The notes under the pieces were generated by a model that saw only the letters and a list, made by a program, of their open reading frames with translations, had not been told where the DNA came from and did no database searches. From contig CAZDUS010000006.1 of NCBI GenBank assembly GCA_964508705.1, positions 1-64,000 on the forward strand: a DNA stretch of 64,000 nt, given 5' to 3'. How positions within the stretch are numbered: position 1 is the first letter of the stretch; each line of letters starts with the position of its first letter. The translations under genes were made by a program, and so were the position numbers. Shown here piece after piece: positions 26,578 to 35,244 of the stretch. The stretch is from CAZDUS01 sp964508705 (GTDB lineage Bacteria; Verrucomicrobiota; Kiritimatiellia; CAIKKV01; CAITUY01).

Positions 26578-27125
26578 TTCGGCACCTCTCGCAACGCATC
26601 CTGAATCAACTGCCGGCTCTTTTGAGGATCAACCGTGCCGGCCAGGACCTTGGAAGACAACTTGATAACCATCTCCGCTGTTTCTCCGCGCAGCGACTGG
26701 CGCGCCTGATCGATCGCGCAGGCAATATCACGTTGAGCCTCCTCGGTGAGTTCCTTCGCGCGCCGGGCCGCATCCTCATGTAACTGACGGACACAAGCCT
26801 CAGCCGCTGATCTGGCTTCAACAATAATACGATGCGCTTCCACCTCGGCATCCTGAATCAGCTTCCGATTCCGCTCCTCGCTGGCCAACGCCTCCCGCCT
26901 CGCCTTCTCGGCATTTTCCAGCGCCTTCCGGATGCCGCTTTCCCGCAGGTCCAACGCGGTGAGGATGGGCTTCCAAGCCACCTTGTACAAAAGCGCGGCC
27001 ACAATCAGGAAAGACACCCACGTCAATGTCATCATGGGTGCAGAAACGCTCATAAGCCCATCCTCGGCGCCATGCGCCGCCGGCTCAACTTGAACCACCG
27101 CCTGGGTCTGAAAGCCCTCTTCCAT
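26574..27125 (-). CDS. atpF: F1Fo ATP synthase b subunit
   Basis: 183 residues from MEEGFQTQ (ATG 27125, five bases after the atpE stop); an upstream in-frame start would run into atpE. One transmembrane helix (about 31-53, MTLTWVSFLIVAALLYKV), then a long charged Ala/Glu/Arg-rich coiled coil (RESGIRKALENAEKARREAL onward) typical of the peripheral stalk. Only one b-type gene is present, so the stalk should be a homodimer. Confidence 0.93.
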   Translation of the reverse strand: MEEGFQTQAVVQVEPAAHGAEDGLMSVSAPMMTLTWVSFLIVAALLYKVAWKPILTALDLRESGIRKALENAEKARREALASEERNRKLIQDAEVEAHRIIVEARSAAEACVRQLHEDAARRAKELTEEAQRDIACAIDQARQSLRGETAEMVIKLSSKVLAGTVDPQKSRQLIQDALREVPK

Positions 27126-27130
27126 GCTGC

Positions 27131-27340
27131 TCACTTGGCAAGAAAACAAATGACCGCGCAAAACAGGGCAACCCCTTCAACCAGCGCGGCGGCAATCAGC
27201 ATGGTTACCTGGATCTTGGCCGACATTTCAGGCTGGCGAGCCATGCTCTCCACCGCCCCCTTCGACACAAGCCCCACTCCGATTCCCGCTCCAATCGCCA
27301 CCAATCCGGCTCCTACCGCCGACATAGATCCGCCAACCAT
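27131..27340 (-). CDS. atpE: F1Fo ATP synthase c subunit (proton type)
   Basis: 69 residues from MVGGSMSAVG, two transmembrane helices with the polar loop ARQPE. The ion-carrying Glu is in AAALVEGVAL. The residue after it is Gly rather than Ser, and helix 1 reads GIGVG where Na+-type rings have GIGQG, so proton coupling is expected. AAGGAAG lies upstream of the ATG at 27340; MSAVGAG at 27325 is an alternative start. Confidence 0.93.
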   Translation of the reverse strand: MVGGSMSAVGAGLVAIGAGIGVGLVSKGAVESMARQPEMSAKIQVTMLIAAALVEGVALFCAVICFLAK

Positions 27341-27445
27341 AAGCCACTTCCTTTCCGGTGCCTCGCACCAAAAGCATTCCAACCACATTTAACCTAGCAC
27401 AACCCGTCGCCAAGCCGCAACTCCACCACTCTGCGCCCCCGATAC

Positions 27446-28246
27446 TCAGTGCGCCGGATGATACCTCTGGCCAATAAAGACGGCTGACAAAAGTGTGAAA
27501 ATATAAGCCTGCAGGAAGGCCACAAGAATTTCCTCGATAAAGATGATCACGGCCATGAAAGCCGCCGGAAGCGCCCACACTCCATACATGACAAGCAAAC
27601 CAAGCAGGGAAAACAGAACCAGATGACCAGCCAATTCGTTGGCAAATAAACGAATAGCCAATGCCATGGCCCGGATAAACAACCCCACAAACTCAATAGG
27701 CACAAGCAATAAAAGGATAAACCAGGGAACACCGGGCGGAACAAACCCCTTCAGGAAAGCCACCGGACCATTCCTATACACCGCTCCTCCTATCATGAAG
27801 AATAAGGTCACACTGGCTAGGCCGCCGGTCACATTGATGTTCGCCGTCGCCGCATAGAAACAAGGCACCAGCCCCACCAGATTCATGATCAGGATATAAA
27901 AAAAGAAACTGCAAAATAAGGGTGTCATCCGGCGTCCATCTTCGGCGCCAAGAAAGGGAACGGATATCTCGTCCCGGATGAATTTGACAAACGTCTCCAC
28001 CAGATTAAGCCAACCGTGCGGCACCGGGGTGGGACGCCGACAAGCCAAGGCAAGGAATAGCACAAGCAGAATGCCGGACACTATGACCATCACGCCATGC
28101 ACGGTCAAGAAGGACGGCAATTGCTCATATCCCGCCGGAAGCCAACTCCACACATGGGAGTCGGTCATGTGATGCATCATGTAGGCCTGCACCGCCGCGG
28201 TTTTATCGCCTGCCGCATTATTTATCATGTCAGCTGTGTTGGTCAT
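27446..28246 (-). CDS. atpB: F1Fo ATP synthase a subunit
   Basis: 266 residues with about six hydrophobic helices. The essential Arg is in the segment FIRAMALAIRLFANELAGHL, and the C-terminal helix contains EEILVAFLQAYIFTLLSAVF. It forms the proton half-channels against the c ring. Two bases separate it from the atpI-like gene. Confidence 0.95.
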   Translation of the reverse strand: MTNTADMINNAAGDKTAAVQAYMMHHMTDSHVWSWLPAGYEQLPSFLTVHGVMVIVSGILLVLFLALACRRPTPVPHGWLNLVETFVKFIRDEISVPFLGAEDGRRMTPLFCSFFFYILIMNLVGLVPCFYAATANINVTGGLASVTLFFMIGGAVYRNGPVAFLKGFVPPGVPWFILLLLVPIEFVGLFIRAMALAIRLFANELAGHLVLFSLLGLLVMYGVWALPAAFMAVIIFIEEILVAFLQAYIFTLLSAVFIGQRYHPAH

Positions 28247-28248
28247 TG

Positions 28249-28692
28249 CTATTCCGATGTAACCCCTTCAGGGTCCTTGGGAGGAGAGATGCTTAACAGG
28301 GCGAAAATCTCAAACCCCATCAAGACAAACAGTCCCGCGAAAAAAGACACTATGAAGGATCGCCGCACCAGCTCCGGCGCCAATACAGCAATCGCCAGAA
28401 TGCTAACCAACAGGAGCATGATCCGCAAGCCATTCCCCAGAACACCCCATAATAAGAATCGATTAATGTTCGTCCCAACAGCCCTGGCCTGCAGCATCAC
28501 GCTGGCCACAGCATTAAGGGCGGCGGCAAACCAACCTAGGAACCACGCCAACCAGTGGAGAACCCCCGTCATCAGCACCGCACAAAGAAAAGAGGCGGCA
28601 AGCGACAGCACAACGGAAAAGAAGATACTGCGACGGAAATAACCTTGTCGCCTTTGGAACAGGATGGGCGGCAATGTGGCGGCTGGCTTCAT
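28249..28692 (-). CDS. atpI: ATP synthase subunit I-like membrane protein
   Basis: 147 residues with four hydrophobic helices (FFSVVLSLAASFLCAVLMTG, WLAWFLGWFAAALNAVASVM, ILLVSILAIAVLAPELV in part, IVSFFAGLFVLMGFEIFALL). Sequence conservation is weak, and the call rests on topology plus its place between atpZ and atpB. AtpI helps c-ring assembly. The start overlaps the atpZ stop by one base. Confidence 0.7.
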   Translation of the reverse strand: MKPAATLPPILFQRRQGYFRRSIFFSVVLSLAASFLCAVLMTGVLHWLAWFLGWFAAALNAVASVMLQARAVGTNINRFLLWGVLGNGLRIMLLLVSILAIAVLAPELVRRSFIVSFFAGLFVLMGFEIFALLSISPPKDPEGVTSE

Positions 28693-28991
28693 TATTTCAG
28701 AGACGGATCGGATGAGTGCTTGTCATTGGAATTCTCTGGAGAGGTCAGGGTTCGATCGTGTGATTGCCGGTTAAGGAAAGTAATCACCCGCCAGGTTTCA
28801 TAGGCCCCGAAGGCCAACCCGAGAAACATTCCCAGCAACGTGAACAGGATTCCCCCTCCTCGTCTTTGATCAATCTTGAAACCTGCAAAAGAAAACACCG
28901 CCATGCCGACGGCAAAGGTCGTCCCCAGCGTCAGCGCTTGGCTGACATCACTCCGCTCACTGGGATTCCCAAGAATTTTTCCCCACAACAT
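28692..28991 (-). CDS. atpZ: AtpZ/AtpI-family F1Fo accessory protein
   Basis: 99 residues with two hydrophobic helices, each ending in a GxxxD or GxxxG pattern: LTLGTTFAVGMAVFSFAGFK then IDQRRGGGILFTLLGMFLG. This is the AtpZ/AtpQ pattern (a short two-helix protein at the head of atp operons, proposed to act with AtpI in c-ring assembly or ion supply). First gene of the operon. Confidence 0.82.
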   Translation of the reverse strand: MLWGKILGNPSERSDVSQALTLGTTFAVGMAVFSFAGFKIDQRRGGGILFTLLGMFLGLAFGAYETWRVITFLNRQSHDRTLTSPENSNDKHSSDPSLK

Positions 28992-29214
28992 GTCGCCCGC
29001 CTTTCGTGTTTCGACCGGGGCAAGGATAGCAGATTGACGGCTCAGCGCTCGCTAAAAATCACCTCCCCCATCCTGCCAAATTTGACAAGCAGCGTGCCTC
29101 TGTGATTGAATGTAACTTCTTTTGACAGAACAAACTGCGTACAACACAGCCTCTTCTCATCCATGCATCCGGCGGGCCGAGAACAATACACGTCCGGATA
29201 TTGCTGAAAGCGTT

Positions 29215-30558
29215 ATGAATCAGAATACCCTTCACCCATCCCACGCAAAGCATCAGGAGCACATTGATGCGCCAAACCATGCCGCCACCCCCCCTCTTGC
29301 CAACGCCAACGTCAGCCCTGCGTCCAACGGTGTCTTTGCTTCGTTGATCCTCCCCTTACGCCGCGCAGTCGCCGAAGAAGGCTATACAACTCCCACCCCT
29401 ATTCAGGAACAGGCGATCCCTCCATTGCTGGAAGGACGCGACATTCTGGGATGCGCGCAAACTGGTACTGGAAAAACCGCCGCCTTTGTCCTGCCTCTTC
29501 TCCAATACTTGACTTCACACGGGCGCCCCCCTGTCCGCGGCAGGCCGCGCGCCTTGATCCTCGCCCCCACCCGTGAACTCGCCGCCCAGATCGGTGACAG
29601 CATCCGTACCTACGGACGGCATGTCCAGGTGAAATATACAGTCATTTTCGGTGGCGCCGGCCAGCACCCCCAAGTCGCGGCCCTGAACCGCGGTGTGGAC
29701 ATCGTCGTCGCCACACCGGGACGTCTTCTGGACCTGATGCGGCAGGGGTTTGTCCGCTTCGACTTGATGGAGTTTTTTATCCTCGACGAGGCTGACCGGA
29801 TGCTCGACATGGGCTTCATTCCGGATATCCGGGCCATTGTCGCCACTCTCCCCAAAAAACGCCAATCGCTGTTCTTTTCGGCCACCATGTCGCCGGAAAT
29901 CACTCAACTGGCCAAAACACTGGTGCATCACCCTGTGCATATCACCATTGAACCCGAGCGTCCCACTGTAGAGCGCATTCAGCAAAAAGTAATGTTCGTG
30001 GATAAGGCTAGTAAAGATGAGTTGCTGGTATCCTTATTGAGGGATCCCGCCATCACCCGTGTTCTCGTGTTTGTCCAAATGAAGCATGCGGCCGACCGGG
30101 TGACCCACAAGCTCGCGGCGGCAGGAATCCAAGCGGTGTCCATCCACGGCAACAAGAGCCAAACCGCGCGTATGTCCGCGCTGGCAGGCTTCAAGAAAGG
30201 CCGCATCCGGGTAATGGTGGCAACCGATATCGCCGCTCGGGGTATCGACGTGGACGACATCTCTCATGTAATCAACTATGACCTGCCCCACGAACCGGAA
30301 ACCTATGTGCACCGCATCGGGCGCACCGCACGGGCTGGCGCATCGGGCGACGCTGTGTCATTTTGCGCGGCGCCTGAACGTGACTTCCTGAGAGACATCG
30401 AAAAACTGATCAGGAAATCCGTTCCCGTGGATACAACACACGCATTCCATTCCGAGGAAGCACGACAAGCAACCGGTGCGGCGGCGCGCCCGCCACCTCG
30501 GCACCACAAAAAGGGCGGAGGCAACCAACGTCGGCACTTCGGTCGCCAAAGACGTTAG
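29215..30558 (+). CDS. DEAD-box RNA helicase, RhlE-like
   Basis: 447 residues from MNQNTLHPS. Q-motif (GYTTPTPIQEQAIP), motif I AQTGTGKT, Ia PTRELAAQ, Ib TPGRLLD, II DEADRMLD, III FSATM, V ATDIAARGIDV and VI HRIGRTARAG are all present. A basic Pro/His/Arg-rich tail (about 425-447) would aid RNA binding. It unwinds RNA duplexes, in this family usually in ribosome assembly or mRNA decay. It is divergent from the atp operon. A TTG at 29122 is in frame but lacks support. Confidence 0.92.
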   Translation: MNQNTLHPSHAKHQEHIDAPNHAATPPLANANVSPASNGVFASLILPLRRAVAEEGYTTPTPIQEQAIPPLLEGRDILGCAQTGTGKTAAFVLPLLQYLTSHGRPPVRGRPRALILAPTRELAAQIGDSIRTYGRHVQVKYTVIFGGAGQHPQVAALNRGVDIVVATPGRLLDLMRQGFVRFDLMEFFILDEADRMLDMGFIPDIRAIVATLPKKRQSLFFSATMSPEITQLAKTLVHHPVHITIEPERPTVERIQQKVMFVDKASKDELLVSLLRDPAITRVLVFVQMKHAADRVTHKLAAAGIQAVSIHGNKSQTARMSALAGFKKGRIRVMVATDIAARGIDVDDISHVINYDLPHEPETYVHRIGRTARAGASGDAVSFCAAPERDFLRDIEKLIRKSVPVDTTHAFHSEEARQATGAAARPPPRHHKKGGGNQRRHFGRQRR

Positions 30559-30609
30559 CCTCCCCTTACATTCGTCGTCCTCAGCCAAAGAAAAACTTAA
30601 TGGATCGCA

Positions 30610-30638
30610 TGGACGCTCTTCCCACCGGATTGTATAAT
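30610..30638 (+). promoter_or_regulatory. Predicted sigma-70 promoter of the structured RNA
   Basis: TGGACG (30610-30615), 17-base spacer, then a perfect TATAAT (30633-30638). The predicted transcription start is near 30645, immediately before the structured region. Confidence 0.6.
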
Positions 30639-30644
30639 ACAGGC

Positions 30645-30809
30645 AGAGGGAGAGAATGGGTTACAGCTAGGCCAAGGCCGGCTTCCGGCCAGTGAAATTA
30701 AACCTGAATGCTGACCCCAGAATGGACGGGCATACGTAGAGGTTCTCTCCCGGTGGTAAGGGCGGTATCTGGCGATAGAAGGTCGCGGGTACCGCTCTCT
30801 TGTTTTGTG
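30645..30809 (+). ncRNA. Putative structured small RNA or long leader with terminator-like hairpin
   Basis: No coding frame. A closing helix GGGAGAGAA (30648-30656) with TTCTCTCCC (30743-30751) encloses TGGG/CCCA and CAGC/GCTG helices (30657-30667 with 30710-30719) and a 6-bp hairpin GGCCGG-CTT-CCGGCC (30676-30690). A second hairpin, GCGGTATC (30762-30769) with GGTACCGC (30788-30795) and inner GCGA/TCGC, is followed by TCTCTTGTTTTG, which resembles an intrinsic terminator. The predicted transcript is about 165 nt. It does not show the core motifs of RNase P RNA, tmRNA, SRP RNA or the common riboswitches I can recognise. It could be a 6S-like RNA or an attenuator leader for the downstream kinase. 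Confidence 0.45.
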
Positions 30810-30908
30810 ACGCCAAACGCTAAAATCACTCGACAAAACTCACTGTCAAAGTAATCATGCACCCGTTGGTTTGGTTATAAATTAGTGACCATCACGGAGG
30901 CTTTCCAA

Positions 30909-33900
30909 ATGGCTCCTCAACAGAAACGGCCACTTATCGAGAAGTGTTCAATCGAGGAACTTCAAGCGCTTCGGAAAAGCGAGGAGCACCTTCGAGTAAC
31001 TTTATCCTCCATCGGGGATGCGGTCATCGCCACTGATGACCAAGGAAAAGTCACAATGATGAACCCGGTCGCCGCAACCCTCACCGGCTGGCAACCCGAG
31101 GATGCTGTCGGCAAGGACCTGAATGATGTTTTTCACATTATCAACGCCAAAACCCGCAAAAAAACACCAAATCCCATCCATAAGGTGTTATCGCTCGGCA
31201 AGATTGTCGGCTTGGCAAATCACACCATTTTAATCTCCAAAGACGGCAAGGAACACCAGATTGCCGATTCAGCGGCGCCCATTAAGGATGCCAGCGGGCA
31301 TATCTTCGGCGTCATTCTGGTATTCAGGGATGTCACACAGGAATACAAGGCCGCCGAAAACCTAAAGGAAAGCGAGTATTTTCTCCGTGAGTCACAAGCT
31401 GTTGCACAAATCGGCAGCTATATTTTGGATATCCCAACCGGCGTCTGGATGGGATCCCCTATATTAAACGAAGCATTTGGCATCACCGAATCCTACCCTC
31501 ATACAATCGATAGCTGGGCCGCCCTCATCCATCCCGATGATCGCGCCATGATGACGGATTATTTCGCAAAAGAAGTGGTCGGCAAGGGCCAATCGTTTGA
31601 CAAGGAATACCGCATAGTTCGCCAAAAGGACAAGGCTCTGCGCTGGGTTCACGGTCTCGGGAAATTAGAATTTGATTCCAGCGGGCACCCGACCCGGATG
31701 CTGGGCACAATTCAAGACATTACCGACCGGATTAGCGCTTCTTACTTCCTTAAACTCATCCTCGACAACATACCTGATTATGTTTTCTGGAAGGACAGAA
31801 ATTCCGTCTTTCTCGGTTGCAACAACAACATTGCAAGGGCTGCCGGACTCCGTTCCCCAGATGAAATCATCGGCAAGACAGATTATGACCTCGGCTGGAC
31901 AAAGGAAGAGTCCGACTTCTTTGTCGCCACTGACCGCAGGATCATGGAGAGCAATAAAGCCGAGTATCATATCATCGAACCACAACACCAGGCCGATGGT
32001 TCGCAGGCATGGCTCGACACCTGCAAAGTCCCACTTCACGACGAACAAGGCAATGTCATCGGCATCCTTGGCACTTACACCGACATCACAGAGCGAAAAC
32101 GCCTGGAGGAAACACTTTCGTTGTTCAAGGATTCGCTCGAAAACGCATCCGACGCCATCGGCATATCAACACCTCAAGGTAAACATTTCTACCAAAATAA
32201 GGCCTTTGACGATTTGTTCGGTTCACTGGGGCAAAACCCTTCGGTAGTTTATGTGGATCAACAAGTCTGCAAAGACGTATTTGACGCCATCATGGCAGGC
32301 AAAACCTGGACCGGCGAAGTCAAGATGTACGGCATCAATCATCGCATACGGGACATTTTCATCCGCGCCTACGCCAGCCGGGACCCCCACGGTAACATCA
32401 ATGCCTTAGTCGGAATTCATACCGACATCACTGATCGCAAGCAGGCGCAGGAGGAGCAGGAGGCGAGTCTGAAGCGATTTCAAAATGTCGCAAAGGCCTC
32501 CCCCATGGGCATGCACTTTTATGAGATTGAAAGCGATGGACGCCTCGTGTTCACCGGCGCCAACCCCTCTGCCGACCTGATGTTGGGAGTGAATCACGAC
32601 TCTTTCATCGGAAAGACCATCGAAGAAGCCTTCCCTGCTTTAATTAACACCGAAGTTCCCGCTCGCTATAAGCACGCCGCACGCTATGGTACACCGTGGC
32701 GCACCGAGCAAATTGACTATCAATCCGGCTCCATCAAGGGAGCGTTCGAAGTCGTGGCGTTCCAAACAGAACCCAACAAAATGGTGGCAATGTTTAATGA
32801 CATCACGAGCCGCAAGCAGGCGGAATATGCGCTGCACGCAAGTGAATTATCCCTGCAAACCATCCTGCAATCAACCGCTGACGGCATTCTGGCTGTCGAT
32901 AGCGAAAACAAAATTCTATGCGCAAGCGCGAAATTTGCTGAATTATGGAACCTTCCACGGGAAATCATCGCCAGCAACAACGACACTCTCCTTCTTCACC
33001 ACGTCCTTGATCAACTGATTGATCCTCAAGGATTCCTGCAGAAGGTCCAATTGCTCTATAAATCATCAGCGGAGAGTTTCGATACTCTCAATTTCAAGGA
33101 TGGCCGGGTATTTGAGCGCCTGTCGCGTCCGTTAATTCAGGATGGAAAGCCTAACGGAAGGGTTTGGTCATTCCGCGACATCACGAGTCGCAAGCAGGCT
33201 GAGGCACGGGAGAAGGAACTGCAAGGCAAGCTTGAGCGATCAGCGAGGATGGAATCATTGGGCGTGCTGGCGGGTGGCGTGGCTCATGATCTAAACAACA
33301 TCCTTAGCCCACTTGTCGCTCTTCCCGATATGGCTACCGAATACATCCTCCGATGCGGCAACCCGGCGGACCCCGAGCATTCGGCTACTCTCGATTCCTT
33401 GAAGGTCATTAAAGCCTCCGCCCTGCGTGCCGCCGCTGTTGTCGGAGATTTGGTGGTCATGGGCCGTCGAGGGCAGTTCGCAAGGGAACCGATAAGCGTT
33501 AACAAAATGGTCGAAAAACTTCTGGAATCAAAACAGATCCAATCACTTCAGGGGGCTTACCCGAATATTAAAATTTCCACACAATTGTCTACGGAGGCAC
33601 TCTGGTGCCAAGGCTCCGAATCACGCCTTGCTCGAATATTGGCAAATTTGACAAGCAACGCCGTGGAGGCCATCGGAAAACAAGGCGAAGTCACCATCCG
33701 AACCCGACATATGACATTCACAACCCCCTATCAAGGATATGAGTTAGTCCCACCGGGAGAATACGTCTCGCTCGAAGTAGCGGATACAGGATGCGGAATG
33801 AACTCAAAAACTATCGCGAGAATCTTTGAGCCGTTCTTTTCAACAAAGTCGCCCAGCGAGAGAAGCGGAAGCGGCCTCGGCCTCTCCGTGGTTCACGGCC

Positions 33901-34418
33901 TGGTGAAGGATCATGACGGATTTGTGGATGTCAGAAGCACGCCGGGAAAGGGATCAACGTTTGCTATCTATCTACCAATGCGATCCGCTGGCGAGGAAAT
34001 CCAAGAACCGTCCGATATATTCCACTTGCCGGGAGGAACAGAGCGGATCCTTGTTGTGGATGACGAGCCCGGTCAGCGATTCCTAACCCAGCAGTTATTG
34101 AAAAAAATGGGATACGCTTCAACTGTCGTCGCAACGGGCGAAGAAGCCATCGCATTATTTGAGGTAATGGCTCACCAAGGCAAACCCGCGCCGTTTGATT
34201 TGGTGTTGACCGACATGCTCATGGATGGAATGGACGGACTGACCGTATGCAGGGCAATCCTAAAACTGTACCCTTCACAGAAATTGGTACTCATGAGCGG
34301 CCATGTGCCAGACGGATACGAGATTCAGGCAAGATCGCTATCCGCTGAATGGCTGAACAAACCCTTTACACCGCTTGAACTTGCAAGCGCCGTGCGGATG
34401 CGACTTGATGGAAAATAA
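30909..34418 (+). CDS. Soluble hybrid histidine kinase with six PAS domains and a receiver
   Basis: 1169 residues from ATG 30909, which has GGAGG 8 bases upstream; GTG 30885 is in frame but starts before that site. PAS-type domains at about 25-145, 155-275, 280-398, 402-512, 520-638 and 645-765, several ending in the PAC form DITxRKxxE. The histidine-kinase domain has H793 in GGVAHDLNNILSP, the N-box LTSNAVEAIG, DTGCGM, and GSGLGLSVVHGLV. The C-terminal receiver (about 1045-1169) has VVDDEP and the phospho-acceptor D1102 in LTDML. No transmembrane helix, so it senses cytoplasmic signals or redox. No output regulator is adjacent, making it an orphan. Confidence 0.93.
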   Translation: MAPQQKRPLIEKCSIEELQALRKSEEHLRVTLSSIGDAVIATDDQGKVTMMNPVAATLTGWQPEDAVGKDLNDVFHIINAKTRKKTPNPIHKVLSLGKIVGLANHTILISKDGKEHQIADSAAPIKDASGHIFGVILVFRDVTQEYKAAENLKESEYFLRESQAVAQIGSYILDIPTGVWMGSPILNEAFGITESYPHTIDSWAALIHPDDRAMMTDYFAKEVVGKGQSFDKEYRIVRQKDKALRWVHGLGKLEFDSSGHPTRMLGTIQDITDRISASYFLKLILDNIPDYVFWKDRNSVFLGCNNNIARAAGLRSPDEIIGKTDYDLGWTKEESDFFVATDRRIMESNKAEYHIIEPQHQADGSQAWLDTCKVPLHDEQGNVIGILGTYTDITERKRLEETLSLFKDSLENASDAIGISTPQGKHFYQNKAFDDLFGSLGQNPSVVYVDQQVCKDVFDAIMAGKTWTGEVKMYGINHRIRDIFIRAYASRDPHGNINALVGIHTDITDRKQAQEEQEASLKRFQNVAKASPMGMHFYEIESDGRLVFTGANPSADLMLGVNHDSFIGKTIEEAFPALINTEVPARYKHAARYGTPWRTEQIDYQSGSIKGAFEVVAFQTEPNKMVAMFNDITSRKQAEYALHASELSLQTILQSTADGILAVDSENKILCASAKFAELWNLPREIIASNNDTLLLHHVLDQLIDPQGFLQKVQLLYKSSAESFDTLNFKDGRVFERLSRPLIQDGKPNGRVWSFRDITSRKQAEAREKELQGKLERSARMESLGVLAGGVAHDLNNILSPLVALPDMATEYILRCGNPADPEHSATLDSLKVIKASALRAAAVVGDLVVMGRRGQFAREPISVNKMVEKLLESKQIQSLQGAYPNIKISTQLSTEALWCQGSESRLARILANLTSNAVEAIGKQGEVTIRTRHMTFTTPYQGYELVPPGEYVSLEVADTGCGMNSKTIARIFEPFFSTKSPSERSGSGLGLSVVHGLVKDHDGFVDVRSTPGKGSTFAIYLPMRSAGEEIQEPSDIFHLPGGTERILVVDDEPGQRFLTQQLLKKMGYASTVVATGEEAIALFEVMAHQGKPAPFDLVLTDMLMDGMDGLTVCRAILKLYPSQKLVLMSGHVPDGYEIQARSLSAEWLNKPFTPLELASAVRMRLDGK

Positions 34419-34421
34419 AAA

Positions 34422-34513
34422 TGGCGGAGGGGGAGGGATTTGAACCCCCGTTACCAGTGAAGGTAAACATGATTTCGAGTCATGCGCATTCAACCGGGCT
34501 CTGCCACCCCTCC
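34422..34513 (-). tRNA. tRNA-Ser (anticodon CGA), CCA encoded
   Basis: On the minus strand: acceptor GGAGGGG (34507-34513) pairs with CCCCTCC, followed by discriminator G and an encoded CCA (34422-34424). The anticodon loop is CTCGAAA with stem ATGA/TCAT. There is a long variable arm (TTTACC...GGTAA), as expected for serine, and a T-arm with GGTTCAAATCC. Decodes UCG. Confidence 0.95.
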
Positions 34514-34597
34514 GTTAGGCGTGAAAAGCGGCAACAAGCTAGGAAACACACCCGTGAAAGTCAATCCGCCATTCACTATTCTTCCATTCGCGCAGAT

Positions 34598-34735
34598 CGC
34601 AGGCGTAAAACCTGCGCTACCGTGGCAGGATTTGCATCCGGTAGCGCAGGGTTTATCCCTGCGAAGGGTTTGGGGCAACCGGGAATGGATTGGATTTGTA
34701 TTCGGCAGCGCAGGGCTTAACCCTGCGAAGGGATG
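34598..34735. repeat. Cluster of three palindromic units
   Basis: Three hairpins of one type: CGCAGG/CCTGCG (34598-34616), CGCAGGG/CCCTGCG (34645-34663) and CGCAGGG/CCCTGCG (34709-34727), the last two preceded by a G-C-AGCG context and followed by AAGGG. The third overlaps the end of the DUF6508 gene and contains its stop codon. Confidence 0.75.
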
Positions 34736-35142
34736 GGGCGAGCTTCCCCCATCCTCAGAAGAATCGCCAAAACGTGACCTTGGGCAATCATTCGGGCCAA
34801 ATGGTCCTTTGCATAACGATTCTGGCGAATGTGCCACGTCAACAGCCGCCTTAAAATCGCCAAATCCGCTTGCCGCAGACTCGCGGGGTCCCCCATGAAT
34901 CCCCTGGCTTCCGTCTCCCAGTGTTCCCAATCAAACCTGACCACCATTCCGCTCTTGTAACAGGTGTCCATGAATCGGGACACGGTCTTTAGAAATTGCT
35001 CATCCGCATACCCCTCTGTGTCCACAGGAATCTCACGATTGGGACAAAATCCCACGTCCTCAAAAACCGGAATAAACCCCAACATGGCCGCCAACTGCTC
35101 CGCCCCGACCGCATCCGATTCACGCAATGAACAAGTTTTCAC
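34717..35142 (-). CDS. DUF6508-like protein
   Basis: 141 residues. The pattern FDWEHWETEARGF, then LRQADLAILRRLLTWHIRQN, RYAKDHLARMIAQGHVLAIL and LLRM is that of the DUF6508 family, a small domain of unknown function with conserved Trp, Arg and Phe/Gly. No signal peptide or membrane segment. The last residues PIPSQG and the TAA stop come from the third palindromic repeat at 34709-34727, so the natural C-terminus may have been replaced. The minus-strand tRNA-Ser lies just downstream of it. No function is proposed. Confidence 0.7.
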   Translation of the reverse strand: MKTCSLRESDAVGAEQLAAMLGFIPVFEDVGFCPNREIPVDTEGYADEQFLKTVSRFMDTCYKSGMVVRFDWEHWETEARGFMGDPASLRQADLAILRRLLTWHIRQNRYAKDHLARMIAQGHVLAILLRMGEARPIPSQG

Positions 35143-35187
35143 GAATCATCCTCTCTTCAGCCATACAACATGCTTGCCAGCCATAAA

Positions 35188-35222
35188 CAAAAAAGGCTGG
35201 GAACATTTTCATGCTCCCAGCC
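35188..35222 (-). terminator. Intrinsic terminator of the prepilin gene
   Basis: On the minus strand GGCTGGGA (complement of 35215-35222) pairs with TCCCAGCC (35195-35202), with inner CAT/ATG pairs, followed by a run of six T (35189-35194). It lies 22 bases past the stop. Confidence 0.9.
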
Positions 35223-35244
35223 TCTGCATTACACCGCGCTGTCG

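Noticed and set aside
30645..30809. 6S RNA, RNase P RNA, tmRNA, SRP RNA or a common riboswitch
   Set aside because: The conserved cores of these classes were not found. Only the general rod-like shape recalls 6S RNA.
34598..34735. CRISPR array
   Set aside because: Only three units, palindromic and variable in spacing (28-46 bases between), without constant spacer lengths or cas genes.
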